From the NCBI GenBank assembly GCA_947452755.1, contig CANGDT010000001.1, positions 1 to 43,216 on the forward strand: a DNA stretch of 43,216 nt. Direction: 5' to 3'. Positions 9,759-17,359 of the stretch are shown here, one piece after another. Each line of letters starts with the position of its first letter. Within the stretch, counting starts at the first letter, position 1. Source of the stretch: Actinomycetota bacterium (lineage in GTDB: Bacteria > Actinomycetota > Actinomycetes > S36-B12 > UBA5976). Both the position numbers and the translations under genes were made by a program. Below the pieces are notes generated by a model. The model searched no databases. It worked only from the letters and a program-made list of their open reading frames with translations, and was not told the DNA's origin.

Positions 9759-10760
9759 ATGACTTCATATCGCATGCCTGCCGAATGGGAAACTCACGAA
9801 CGCACTTGGATGGCGTGGCCACCTGCGAACCTCGCGTTGGGTGAGACGGATGACGAGGCTCGCCAGGCCTATGGCGCATGGTCTGCTGTTGCTAATGCCA
9901 TTGTTGCGTTCGAACCCGTCACGATGGTGGTTGATCCTCGCGACCTTGATGCGGCTAAGGAATTTCTTGACCCACGTGTAGAGCTAGTGTTTACCGATCT
10001 TGACGATGCGTGGATGCGCGACATGGGACCAACGTTTGTGCGCGCCGACAATGGTGATCTTCACGGCGTTGATTGGATCTTTAATGGCTGGGGTGCACAG
10101 CATTGGGCTAAGTGGGATCACGATCAGGATGTTGCCCCATATGTGCTCGACCAAGCCGGTGTTCCTGCGGTTCCTTCACTAATCGTGAATGAAGGTGGCG
10201 GTATTCATGTGAATGGGCAGGGGACTGTGCTGCTTACGGAAACAGTTCAACTTGATCCAGGTCGTAACCCCGAGCTCACCAAGGCTGATATCGAAGCAGA
10301 GCTTGCGCGCACACTCGGCGTTTCAAACTTTGTGTGGCTTAAGCGTGGCCTCACGCGCGATTACGAAACATTTGGAACCCGTGGTCATGTCGATATTTTG
10401 GCTGCCTTCAGTGACGCGACAACGATTTTGTACCATGACCAACAAAATCCTGAGCACCCAGATTTTGAAGTCTCGCGCGAAATCCGTGAGGTGCTCGAGC
10501 AAACCGAATTTACGTTAATTCCTGTACCAGCTCCACAGCGAATCGAAGACGAACACGGGTTTGTCGATCAGGGTTACATCAATCACTACATCTGTAATGG
10601 TGCGGTCATTATGTGTACCTTTGACGACCCGAACGATGTTGTTGTGGCAGAAATGTTTAAAGAGATTTATCCAGGTCGACAAATTGTTGGTGTCGATGCT
10701 CGTGAAATTTTCGTCCGCGGTGGAGGCATTCACTGCATCACACAACAGCAGCCTGCTTAG
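9759..10760 (+). CDS. aguA: Agmatine deiminase
   Basis: 333 residues. Reaction: agmatine to N-carbamoylputrescine plus ammonia. Seen: the N-terminal MPAEWETHERTWMAWP, AWMRDMGPTFV (substrate Asp/Arg), NEGGGIHVNGQGT, GTRGHVDILAAF (catalytic His/Asp) and the C-terminal GGGIHCITQQQP with nucleophile C326. These are peptidyl-arginine-deiminase family hallmarks. No aguB lies nearby, but an arginine-type decarboxylase at 24208 could supply agmatine (inference). The frame opens far upstream at 9561, antisense to metF; the family start and the TATTCT element both point to 9759. The last 23 bases overlap the convergent MFS gene. Confidence 0.92.
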   Translation: MTSYRMPAEWETHERTWMAWPPANLALGETDDEARQAYGAWSAVANAIVAFEPVTMVVDPRDLDAAKEFLDPRVELVFTDLDDAWMRDMGPTFVRADNGDLHGVDWIFNGWGAQHWAKWDHDQDVAPYVLDQAGVPAVPSLIVNEGGGIHVNGQGTVLLTETVQLDPGRNPELTKADIEAELARTLGVSNFVWLKRGLTRDYETFGTRGHVDILAAFSDATTILYHDQQNPEHPDFEVSREIREVLEQTEFTLIPVPAPQRIEDEHGFVDQGYINHYICNGAVIMCTFDDPNDVVVAEMFKEIYPGRQIVGVDAREIFVRGGGIHCITQQQPA

Positions 10761-12003
10761 CTTCGTCGAGTTGAACTGTGGCGTAAATCGTCACGAGCAG
10801 CACTGGAACGGCGGCAATTGCGCAAAGCCATCCGTAGCTCAAGGTTGCGATGATGACGCCTGCTGAGGCGCCGCCAATGGCACCGCTGAGATTCATGAAC
10901 AGGTCCGATGTTCCCTGGACTGAAGCACGGACTTCAGTGGGGACACTCTCGCTTAAGAGTGTCGATCCGGCTACAAGTGTGCACGACCAGCCAAGACCGA
11001 GTAGAAAAAGTCCAACGCCGAGTTGAACGTTGTGCATTTCAGGTGCAGTCCCTGCAATAAGGACAGCGGCGAGCAAAATGAGGCCACCAATTTGGATTAC
11101 TCGGCGCCGTCCCAAACGATCAGCCATTCGTCCGACAAGTGGGCTTAGGGCATACATACCCAAAATGTGAACGCTGATGACGAGCCCAATAATTTTGAGT
11201 GTCACTTCAGCATGGGCCATGTGTACTGGGGTCATGACCATTACGGAAACCATTGCAATGTGTCCGATTGCAACCGCGAGCAGTCCAAGTAGTGCGCGTG
11301 GATGCTGGCGGATTACTCGAAGCACCTCTGGGGTAGACATCTTGACGGGTTCCGTCGCTGTGAGCTTACGTTCGCTATCAACGTTGACCAGATACGGATC
11401 TGGGCGAAGCCGAGTCCAAATGATGAGCGCGCCAAGTGCCAGCATTGTGGCAGCAAGAATGTAGGGGCCGGTGAGTTTTGGTAATCCCAAAACTGTTGCA
11501 AGTCGCCCGGATGGTGCCATGAGATTCGGGCCGAGCACCGCGCCAATAGTCGAGGCCCACACAACTCGTGAGAGATCGCTTGCACGAGTATCGTCCGTTG
11601 CAAGGTCGACAGCTGCGTATCTGGCTTGGTAGGAGGCTGCGGATGCGGCGCCGACCATGAACGTACCGAGGAGCATCAGCGGCAGGATTCGAAGTGCGCC
11701 TGCGGTAATGGCTGTCACCGCTCCGAGGGCACCTACGCTGAATCCAGCGCTTAGGGCCAGGCGGCGACCGCCACGACGTGTGAGGTTTGCTAAAGGCAAT
11801 GCCATGACAGCAGCACCCAGAACCGAAAATGTTTGCGCCAAACCGGCCAGAGTCTCTGAATGTGAAATTGAGGCAACAAGTAGCGAGCCTGCCGCGACAG
11901 TGCTGGCTACACCAAGTCCAGTTAGTGATTGAGCGGTCGTGAGAGTCGTAATAGTTTTTCTTTGGAGGTTGTGGCGTTCGTGGTCGATTGGCGACTGTGT
12001 CAT
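10738..12003 (-). CDS. MFS transporter
   Basis: 421 residues with 12 membrane segments. The loop after the second helix reads ANLTRRGGRRLALSAG, and a second-half A-motif GRMADRLGRRRVIQIGG is clear. A histidine/methionine-rich central loop (HPRALLGLLAVAIGHIAMVS) is seen. Drug or metabolite efflux is plausible; the substrate is unknown. Its ATG overlaps the tgt stop (ATGA, 4 bases), so it is translated as part of the tgt operon. The C-terminal end overlaps aguA tail to tail. Confidence 0.87.
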   Translation of the reverse strand: MTQSPIDHERHNLQRKTITTLTTAQSLTGLGVASTVAAGSLLVASISHSETLAGLAQTFSVLGAAVMALPLANLTRRGGRRLALSAGFSVGALGAVTAITAGALRILPLMLLGTFMVGAASAASYQARYAAVDLATDDTRASDLSRVVWASTIGAVLGPNLMAPSGRLATVLGLPKLTGPYILAATMLALGALIIWTRLRPDPYLVNVDSERKLTATEPVKMSTPEVLRVIRQHPRALLGLLAVAIGHIAMVSVMVMTPVHMAHAEVTLKIIGLVISVHILGMYALSPLVGRMADRLGRRRVIQIGGLILLAAVLIAGTAPEMHNVQLGVGLFLLGLGWSCTLVAGSTLLSESVPTEVRASVQGTSDLFMNLSGAIGGASAGVIIATLSYGWLCAIAAVPVLLVTIYATVQLDEAKQAAVV

Positions 12004-13247
12004 GCCTTAACGTTACCAAGGTAGCGACCGAGAAACTCTTCTTTGAACTCGTAGTAGGTGTCGTTCAGAATATGCTCACGAATGGAAGCAACCAAATTTA
12101 CGACAAAGTGCTCGTTATGGATTGTGAGCAAAGTGTTGCTGAGCATTTCTTTGGCATGAACTAAGTGATGCAAATACGCCTGTGTGTAATGCGTGCAGGT
12201 GTAGCAATCGCATTCGGCAACTACCGGCTCGAATGAACGACGGAATCGGGCATTGGAAATATTGAACCGACCGTCTTTGCTGTAAATTGCAGAATTTCGT
12301 GCAACGCGTGATGCCGTGACGCAGTCAAAAGTGTCCGCACCAGCTTCAACACCGCCAAAGAAATCTTCTGGCTGGCCGATGCCGAGCAGATGCCGTGGTT
12401 TGTTGGCGGGCAATTCTTCACTGACCCAGCGCACAATTGTTTCCAAAGTATTTTTATCGAGTGCTCCGCCAATGCCAAATCCATCAAAGTCCATCGCGCC
12501 TAGATCGCGGGCAGCCGTGCGACGCAAGTCCTCGTACTGAGCTCCTTGAATAACGCCAAACAGCGCCTGATAGGGCTTGTGCGAGCGTTCTGAAGTGAGT
12601 TTTTCGTGCTCGGATACACAGCGCAGCGCCCACAGGCGTGTGCGCTCGAGTGACATGACCTGATATTCGCGAGTATTCATCAACGTTGTGCATTCATCGA
12701 AGGCAAACATGATGTCTGCGCCGAGCTGATGTTGAACCTGCATAGAGAACTCTGGAGTGAATCTGTGCTTTGTGCCATCGAGATGTGACTTGAATGTCAC
12801 TCCGTCATCGTCAACATGAGCGAGCCGTTCTTTATGGTCTGCGATGACATCGTCGGCTTGAACGGTGTCCGATTCCATGGCTAAAACTTTCTTAAATCCC
12901 ACGCCAAGACTGAGAACTTGAAAGCCACCACTATCTGTGAATGTTGGACCCGACCAGTTCATGAATTTACCGAGACCGCCAGCGTCATCGACGATGTCAG
13001 CACCTGGCTGAAGGTACAAGTGATAGGCGTTCGCAAGCAATGCTTGTGCGCCTAGTTCACACATTGATTCGGGCAGCACAGATTTTACGGTTGCTTTAGT
13101 CCCTACTGGAATAAAGGCTGGAGTCTGAACATCGCCATGGGGAGTGTGGATGACACCTGCGCGTCCAACATTGATCAGCGACGGGTCGGCTGATTGGAGT
13201 TCCTTGCTGACTTCGAAACTGAACGCGCTGCGGCTATTGGAAGTCAT
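12000..13247 (-). CDS. tgt: tRNA-guanine transglycosylase
   Basis: 415 residues. Exchanges G34 of GUN-anticodon tRNAs for the queuosine precursor. Seen: TDSGGFQVLSLG (catalytic Asp of the DSGG loop), FDECTT, GFGIGGALDK, GIGQPEDFFGGVEAGADTFD ending in the FDCV nucleophile motif, and the zinc site C346, C348, C351 with a later His. Many actinobacteria lack queuosine synthesis genes, so the base source may be salvage (inference). The start is fixed by TAGACT 6 bases before ATG. The MFS gene follows with a 4-base overlap. Confidence 0.93.
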   Translation of the reverse strand: MTSNSRSAFSFEVSKELQSADPSLINVGRAGVIHTPHGDVQTPAFIPVGTKATVKSVLPESMCELGAQALLANAYHLYLQPGADIVDDAGGLGKFMNWSGPTFTDSGGFQVLSLGVGFKKVLAMESDTVQADDVIADHKERLAHVDDDGVTFKSHLDGTKHRFTPEFSMQVQHQLGADIMFAFDECTTLMNTREYQVMSLERTRLWALRCVSEHEKLTSERSHKPYQALFGVIQGAQYEDLRRTAARDLGAMDFDGFGIGGALDKNTLETIVRWVSEELPANKPRHLLGIGQPEDFFGGVEAGADTFDCVTASRVARNSAIYSKDGRFNISNARFRRSFEPVVAECDCYTCTHYTQAYLHHLVHAKEMLSNTLLTIHNEHFVVNLVASIREHILNDTYYEFKEEFLGRYLGNVKA

Positions 13248-13259
13248 TGTGTCAGTCTA
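13248..13259 (-). promoter_or_regulatory. Leaderless promoter -10 of tgt
   Basis: On the minus strand TAGACT (13259-13254) is followed by GACACA and the ATG at 13247. The 11-mer TAGACTGACAC is identical to that before lipA. Confidence 0.6.
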
Positions 13260-13273
13260 GGCGAGGTTGAAAA

Positions 13274-13729
13274 TTACTTGAGAGCGTCAAGGTGCGCTGC
13301 AACTTTCGCAGCGGCGCGACCTAGAGCCGCGTACTCTTCGGCAGATAATAAGTCGACGAGATGATCGCGAACGCCTTGCACGTGGTTTGGCGCTGCGTCT
13401 TCGAGGGTTTTAAAGCCTTTGTCAGTGAGAACTGCCAGTTGGCCGCGACGATCATCAGGGCAGGCCTGACGTGTGACGAATCCAGCCTTTTCCATACGGT
13501 CAATCTGGTGCGACAGTCGTGATCGGGAGAGCATGACTTGGTCAGCAAGCTCACTCATGCGAATGTTGCGGCAGGGGGATTCAGAAAGTCGGACCAAAAT
13601 TTCGTAGTCCGTGATTGTTAAGCCAAAATCGGCTTGGAGTTCCCGGCTGAGTTGCTCGTCAAGCATCGTGGACATCGCAAGATAAGCACGCCAGTGCTTC
13701 TGCTGTTCCTTATTGAGCCAACGAGTCAT
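13274..13729 (-). CDS. MarR-family transcriptional regulator
   Basis: 151 residues with the winged helix-turn-helix of MarR: DYEILVRLSESPCRNIRMSELA, then the recognition helix SRSRLSHQIDRMEKAGFV (about 70-87) and the wing ACPDDRRGQLAVLTDKG. Flanking helices supply the dimer interface. The wing ends DDRRGQ, close to the conserved DxRxx of the family. An 18-bp palindrome lies just upstream, suggesting autoregulation. It sits between ppgK and tgt on the same strand; TAACGT plus 6 bases precedes the ATG. The ligand and the regulon are unknown. Confidence 0.9.
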   Translation of the reverse strand: MTRWLNKEQQKHWRAYLAMSTMLDEQLSRELQADFGLTITDYEILVRLSESPCRNIRMSELADQVMLSRSRLSHQIDRMEKAGFVTRQACPDDRRGQLAVLTDKGFKTLEDAAPNHVQGVRDHLVDLLSAEEYAALGRAAAKVAAHLDALK

Positions 13730-13735
13730 AGTTCA

Positions 13736-13767
13736 ACGTTACTACGCATTAGTTGAAACTTAAACTA
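13736..13767 (-). promoter_or_regulatory. marR promoter with palindromic operator
   Basis: Reading the minus strand, the -10 TAACGT (13741-13736) is 6 bases before ATG 13729. Just upstream, 13750-13767 forms an 18-bp dyad with perfect TAGTT/AACTA arms (14 of 18 positions symmetric), the size of a MarR operator and placed over the -35 region. It overlaps the ppgK stop codon (13765-13767). Confidence 0.45.
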
Positions 13768-14529
13768 GTGGATGTCTGGACCCCAGATTTTGATTCCGCC
13801 GAGGATTCCCGCGGTATTGGACACCAATGTCACATGTGGGGCTAGATCAATGTCTTTGAGATGCCGGCCATTTCCACCGCCGATGTAGATGTGGTCATAG
13901 AAAAGTGACTGATCAAAAACTTCAATTGCCTTCAATACGCGCGAGATCCAACGTTCCTTGCCAATTTCACGGCGGGCGGCATTGCCAATTTGTTCTTCAA
14001 AGGTTTGACCCTTGCGAAACATTGAATGGCCGAGTTCCAGGTGGGGTAGTAGGCGCCCGTCAAAGAACAGGGCTGTTCCGCATCCGGTTCCCAAGGTCAT
14101 GACGAATTCGAGGCCCTTGCCTTTGATGGCGGCGCAACCCTGCATGTCGGCATCGTTGACCACACGCACAGGAACACCGAATGACGTATTCAATGCATGT
14201 TCGAGATGAAAACCAGCCCACTGTTCAACGAGTTCGGGATCAACTTCACCCTCGAGAGTGCTCTTTGAAAGTGATGGAATGAAATTCACTCGACCGTCGC
14301 GAATGAGGCCCGGGAAACCAACGGATACGCGATGGAAACCTGGCAGGAGCGCACTGAGTTCCATCACAGTGTCCACAAGGCGCGTTGGCGGGCATGGGTA
14401 CGGAGTTTCGATGCGCTGCTTTTCGGAAATCATCGTCCCGTGGGCGTCTAAGAGAGCGCCTTTGACACCACTGCCACCGATGTCAATAGACAGGGTGACA
14501 ACGTCGGCTGGGAATTTCAATTTAGTCAC
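13765..14529 (-). CDS. ppgK: Polyphosphate glucokinase (ROK family)
   Basis: 254 residues. Phosphorylates glucose using polyphosphate or ATP. Seen: the ROK phosphate loop SIDIGGSGVKGAL (14-26), VSVGFPGLIRDG, VVNDADMQGCAA with the catalytic Asp, LGTGCGTALFFDG, and a C-terminal stretch HLELGHSMFRKGQ...YDHIYIGGGN that matches actinobacterial polyphosphate glucokinases rather than NagK-type ROK kinases. The GTG start is 2 bases after the map stop and has AAAGG upstream, so map and ppgK form one operon. Confidence 0.85.
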   Translation of the reverse strand: MTKLKFPADVVTLSIDIGGSGVKGALLDAHGTMISEKQRIETPYPCPPTRLVDTVMELSALLPGFHRVSVGFPGLIRDGRVNFIPSLSKSTLEGEVDPELVEQWAGFHLEHALNTSFGVPVRVVNDADMQGCAAIKGKGLEFVMTLGTGCGTALFFDGRLLPHLELGHSMFRKGQTFEEQIGNAARREIGKERWISRVLKAIEVFDQSLFYDHIYIGGGNGRHLKDIDLAPHVTLVSNTAGILGGIKIWGPDIH

Positions 14530-14531
14530 GG

Positions 14532-15392
14532 CTAAACCTTTGTCAGAATCTCGGCGCCGTCTTGGGTGACAACGAGGGTGTGTTCAAACTGAGCGGAGCG
14601 GCGTCGATCCTTGGTAACAACAGTCCAGTTATCGTCCCACATGTCCCAGCTAAATGTGCCCAAAGTGAGCATTGGTTCGATAGTGAATGTCATGCCTTCT
14701 TCAATGACCGTATCGAATTCCTCGCTGTCGTAATGAGGAATGATGAGTCCTGAATGGAACTCACGGGCTATTCCGTGGCCTGTGAAGTCACGGATGACGC
14801 CGTAACCGAATCGTTTGGCGTAGGCCTCAATGACTCGACCAATCACATTGATAGGACGGCCAGGCTTGACGGCGGCAATGGCGCGGTTGAGTGACTCTAG
14901 GGTTCGTTCAACAAGAAGCCGCGACTCCTCGTCAACATTGCCAGCCAAGAATGTTGCATTCGTGTCGCCGTGGACACCATTAATGAATGCTGTGATGTCG
15001 ATGTTGCAGATGTCGCCGTCTTGAATGACTGTCGAATCAGGAATTCCGTGGCAAACGACTTCGTTCAGACTCGCGCACAAGCTTTTTGGGAAACCTCGGT
15101 ATCCCAAAGTGGATGGGTAAGCATTGTGATCGAGCAGGAACTCGTGTCCAATGCGGTCAAGTTCATCGGTGGTGATTCCTGGGGCGACATGAGATCCGAC
15201 TTCGGCTAGCGCTGATGCAGCAATGCGTCCCGCAATACGCATCTTTTCAATCGTCTCGGAATCTTGAACAAACGAACCGTTAGATTTTGCTGGCGCTTTT
15301 TTGCCCACGTACTCAGGCCGTGGAATTGACGGCGGAACCGCGCGTTCATTGGAAATAGTTCCCGGTACGAGAGATCCGATAGGCGCAGGCAT
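14532..15392 (-). CDS. map: Methionine aminopeptidase type I
   Basis: 286 residues. Removes the N-terminal Met of new proteins. The pita-bread fold metal ligands are visible: [18 protein letters not shown] (two Asp), the His of [10 protein letters not shown], and the C-terminal [12 protein letters not shown] and [10 protein letters not shown] (two Glu). The N-terminal extension with a PxxP/RPEYV motif marks the actinobacterial MetAP1c-like form. The frame opens 37 codons earlier, but ATG 15392 has TAAACT 7 bases upstream and matches the family N-terminus. It diverges from a 53-residue gene whose start is only 23 bases away. Confidence 0.92.
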   Translation of the reverse strand: MPAPIGSLVPGTISNERAVPPSIPRPEYVGKKAPAKSNGSFVQDSETIEKMRIAGRIAASALAEVGSHVAPGITTDELDRIGHEFLLDHNAYPSTLGYRGFPKSLCASLNEVVCHGIPDSTVIQDGDICNIDITAFINGVHGDTNATFLAGNVDEESRLLVERTLESLNRAIAAVKPGRPINVIGRVIEAYAKRFGYGVIRDFTGHGIAREFHSGLIIPHYDSEEFDTVIEEGMTFTIEPMLTLGTFSWDMWDDNWTVVTKDRRRSAQFEHTLVVTQDGAEILTKV

Positions 15393-15399
15393 AGTGACA

Positions 15400-15415
15400 A
15401 GTTTAGGATGTGAAT
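15400..15415. promoter_or_regulatory. Overlapping divergent leaderless promoters of map and the SPOR-type gene
   Basis: On the minus strand TAAACT (15405-15400) precedes map by 7 bases. On the plus strand TAGGAT (15404-15409) precedes the ATG at 15416 by 6 bases. The two hexamers share positions 15404-15405, and the two start codons are separated by 23 bases. Confidence 0.5.
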
Positions 15416-15577
15416 ATGGAGTGGTGGTACTGCCTAGTGCATCTTGATGTAGAGCAAGGAACTCAGTGTGCCAACGCCCAGCGTCTTGGACCATTTGAAA
15501 CACGCGAAGAGGCCGAACACATTATTGAGCGGATGAAAATGCGCAACGATCAAGCAGATCTAGATAGCGAAGATTAG
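15416..15577 (+). CDS. Small SPOR-domain-like protein
   Basis: 53 residues, too short for many gene callers. It reads [13 protein letters not shown], then [18 protein letters not shown] and an acidic tail (DQADLDSED). Short proteins with WWYC, G-C-x-N-x-x-R-x-GPY/F and TREEAE motifs are found beside map/panB in actinobacteria and are usually labelled SPOR domain-containing. Function is unknown; the fold may bind peptidoglycan or a protein partner. Codon-level coding signal is good and the frame is closed by TAG 15577. The start follows TAGGAT plus 6 bases. It converges on the terminator at 15627. Confidence 0.8.
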   Translation: MEWWYCLVHLDVEQGTQCANAQRLGPFETREEAEHIIERMKMRNDQADLDSED

Positions 15578-15626
15578 CCTCCAGATTGCCTTGCACCGGC
15601 ACAGTTCAGTTTTGAATCTGACATAG

Positions 15627-15661
15627 AAAGAGCCCCACATCTTGACGATGTGGGGCTCTTT
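15627..15661. terminator. Bidirectional terminator hairpin
   Basis: A perfect 15-bp stem (15627-15641 with 15647-15661) around a 5-base loop, beginning AAAGAGCCCC and ending GGGGCTCTTT. The A/T ends supply a short U run in either direction. It lies between two convergent genes: the SPOR-type gene (ends 15577) and the H1-like gene (ends 15678). Confidence 0.85.
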
Positions 15662-15677
15662 ACTAAAGCGGGGGAAA

Positions 15678-16073
15678 TTACTTGCGCTTTGCAGGTGCCT
15701 TGCGAGCAACCTTCTTAGCAGCAGCCTTACGAGCTGGAGCCTTCTTAGCAGCAGCCTTCTTAGGTGCAGCCTTCTTGACAGCCTTCTTGGCAGTCTTCTT
15801 TGCAGCAGCCTTCTTAGGAGCGGCCTTCTTGACAGCCTTCTTAGCAGCCTTCTTAGGTGCAGCCTTCTTGGCGGTCTTCTTTGCAGCAGCCTTCTTAGGT
15901 GCAGCCTTCTTGACAGCCTTCTTGGCAGCCTTCTTAGGTGCAGCCTTCTTGGCGGTCTTCTTCGCTGCAGCCTTGCGGGCTGGAGCCTTCTTTGCAACAG
16001 CCTTACGAGCTGGAGCCTTCTTAGCAGCAGCCTTCTTAGCAGGCTTCTTTGCTGTGGTCTTCTTGGCAGCCAC
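15678..16073 (-). CDS. Histone H1-like lysine/alanine-rich DNA-binding protein
   Basis: 131 residues made almost only of Lys, Ala, Pro, Arg, Thr and Val. Motifs such as KKAAPKKAAKKAVKK repeat through the chain and are extremely basic. There is no globular domain and no HU fold, so it resembles free H1-type or HU C-terminal tails. Likely role: binding and condensing DNA (family knowledge, not proven). GTG 16073 has AGGAGG 4 bases upstream; the frame opens further upstream but those residues are cysteine-containing and unlike the repeats. A central tandem repeat of 27 residues occurs. Transcription ends at the hairpin at 15627. Confidence 0.85.
   Translation of the reverse strand: MAAKKTTAKKPAKKAAAKKAPARKAVAKKAPARKAAAKKTAKKAAPKKAAKKAVKKAAPKKAAAKKTAKKAAPKKAAKKAVKKAAPKKAAAKKTAKKAVKKAAPKKAAAKKAPARKAAAKKVARKAPAKRK
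15741..15956 (-). repeat. Tandem 81-bp coding repeat inside the H1-like gene
   Basis: Residues 40-66 and 67-93 are identical 27-residue units beginning TAKKAAPKKAAKK (15956-15876 and 15875-15795). A third partial copy (94-111, 15794-15741) lacks nine residues. Slippage at this repeat should make the protein length variable between strains. Confidence 0.75.
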
Positions 16074-16427
16074 AGTTCCTCCTTGAGGTGAGACTCTCGG
16101 ACTTCCCGAAAGTTCGTAGTTATAGCGTGACAGATGAATACACATTCGCGCACATTTATTGGACATTTTTTATGTGCGTGTCGCAACATTTTTTTCGTAC
16201 ATTTTTCGGTATGAGAAAGCGATTTTTTTACAAATTTTCTTGATCGCAGCAGCAAACTTTTACGTGTTGCAAATGTTTTTGTGCGCATATACGCAATAAA
16301 TTAAAGGTTTTTTCGCACAGTAACTATTTTATGAAAATCATGCCAAACATTTTGTAGCGTAAAAAAGTTTAAGAAAGTGTTCCGAAAAGTCCGAACTGGA
16401 AAATAATTTCAAAAAAATATTTTGAAA
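16074..16427. promoter_or_regulatory. AT-rich intergenic region upstream of the H1-like gene
   Basis: 354 bases without a gene. From about 16120 the region is strikingly AT-rich with T and A runs. It includes an inverted repeat CGCACAT (16149-16155) / ATGTGCG (16172-16178), a TATAAC -10 candidate (minus strand, near 16116-16122) for the H1-like gene, and matching inverted pieces around CGGACTT (16098-16104) and AAGTCCG (16387-16393) at its two ends. I see no open frame with coding character. Confidence 0.5.
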
Positions 16428-16432
16428 TTATT
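16402..16432. terminator. AT-rich hairpin at the panB stop
   Basis: A perfect 13-bp inverted repeat (AATAATTTCAAAA, 16402-16414, with TTTTGAAATTATT, 16420-16432) with a 5-base loop. It overlaps the panB TAA (16428-16430). Its position suits a terminator or 3-prime stabilising hairpin for panB, though the stem has few GC pairs. Confidence 0.5.
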
Positions 16433-17282
16433 CGTAAGAATGATCCAAATCTGGATATTTTCCGCTCACAACGTCACGAGCCCACGCAGAGCTACTTTCC
16501 AACATTGTTGATCGCAGTGACGCGTAATGTTGCACAAACTTTGCTTGCTTACCTGGAGTCATTCCCAATAAGTCTTGCCAGACAATCACCTGAGCATCGG
16601 TCTGCGCGCCAGCACCGATGCCGATAGTTGGCACAGGAATTTCATTTGTAATTCGTGCAGCTAACTCTGTGGGAATAACTTCGAGCACAATCGCAAAAAC
16701 GCCGGCCTCCACAAGTGCATGTGCATCGTCGACGATTGCTTGGCCTGACTCACCACGACCTTGAACTTTGTACCCACCCATTTGATGGACCGATTGGGGA
16801 GTGAGCCCGATGTGACCCATGACCGGAATACCCGCCTGTGTCAATGTGCGAACCGTTTCGGCCATGAAGGCCCCGCCTTCGATTTTGACAGCGTGTGCAT
16901 TGCCATCCTTCATGAAGCGCATCGCACTTTCCAAGGCCTGTTGCGGCGATGATTGATACGAGCCAAAAGGAAGATCAGCAACAACCATCGCCCGTGAACT
17001 CCCACGTTCGACAGCAGCTGTCAAAGGAATGAGATCCTCACACGTCACCGGGATAGTTGAGTCATACCCGTAGACGACCATCGCCGCGGAATCGCCAACC
17101 AAAAGAACAGGGAAGCCAGCCTCGTCAAAAATACCCGCACTAAGCGCGTCGTAACTCGTGATCATCGGCCAGACCTCGCCACGCACTTTCGCGGCAATCA
17201 AATCCGACGTAGTGATCCGACGATTATGCGCGCCACCATAAAGTGCATCGCCATTTGTTGGCACACCAATTGAAGTAGTCAT
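16428..17282 (-). CDS. panB: 3-methyl-2-oxobutanoate hydroxymethyltransferase
   Basis: 284 residues. Transfers a hydroxymethyl group from 5,10-methylene-THF to ketoisovalerate, the first committed step to pantothenate. Seen: PMITSYDALSAGIFDEAGF, VGDSAAMVVYGYDST with the Mg-binding Asp, DLPFGSYQ, KIEGGAFMAETV (Lys/Glu of the active site), GHIGLTPQSVHQMGGYKVQG and PTIGIGAGAQTDAQVIVWQD. ATG 17282 has a GGAG site 8 bases upstream. A TAGACT hexamer at 17343-17338 (minus strand) could start a leader of about 50 bases. It follows nadE, from which it is separated by a 29-bp triplicate repeat. Confidence 0.94.
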   Translation of the reverse strand: MTTSIGVPTNGDALYGGAHNRRITTSDLIAAKVRGEVWPMITSYDALSAGIFDEAGFPVLLVGDSAAMVVYGYDSTIPVTCEDLIPLTAAVERGSSRAMVVADLPFGSYQSSPQQALESAMRFMKDGNAHAVKIEGGAFMAETVRTLTQAGIPVMGHIGLTPQSVHQMGGYKVQGRGESGQAIVDDAHALVEAGVFAIVLEVIPTELAARITNEIPVPTIGIGAGAQTDAQVIVWQDLLGMTPGKQAKFVQHYASLRSTMLESSSAWARDVVSGKYPDLDHSYE

Positions 17283-17337
17283 GAAAGTGCTCCGATCTCG
17301 AGGCTGGAAACCCAGTCCCCGGATGTTGGTACCTCAA

Positions 17338-17343
17338 AGTCTA
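17338..17343 (-). promoter_or_regulatory. Possible -10 of panB
   Basis: TAGACT on the minus strand, 55 bases upstream of the panB ATG. Unlike the leaderless genes here, this would give a leader with a ribosome-binding site. Confidence 0.35.
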
Positions 17344-17359
17344 ATGCAACATTCACACC

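Noticed and set aside
15206-15400. Minus-strand 64-codon frame inside map
   Set aside because: Shadow in another frame of map with no start signal.
15642-16091. Plus-strand Leu/Ser- and Ala/Phe-rich frames opposite the H1-like gene
   Set aside because: They are the complement of the Lys/Ala codon repeats; the lysine-rich strand has AGGAGG and a terminator.
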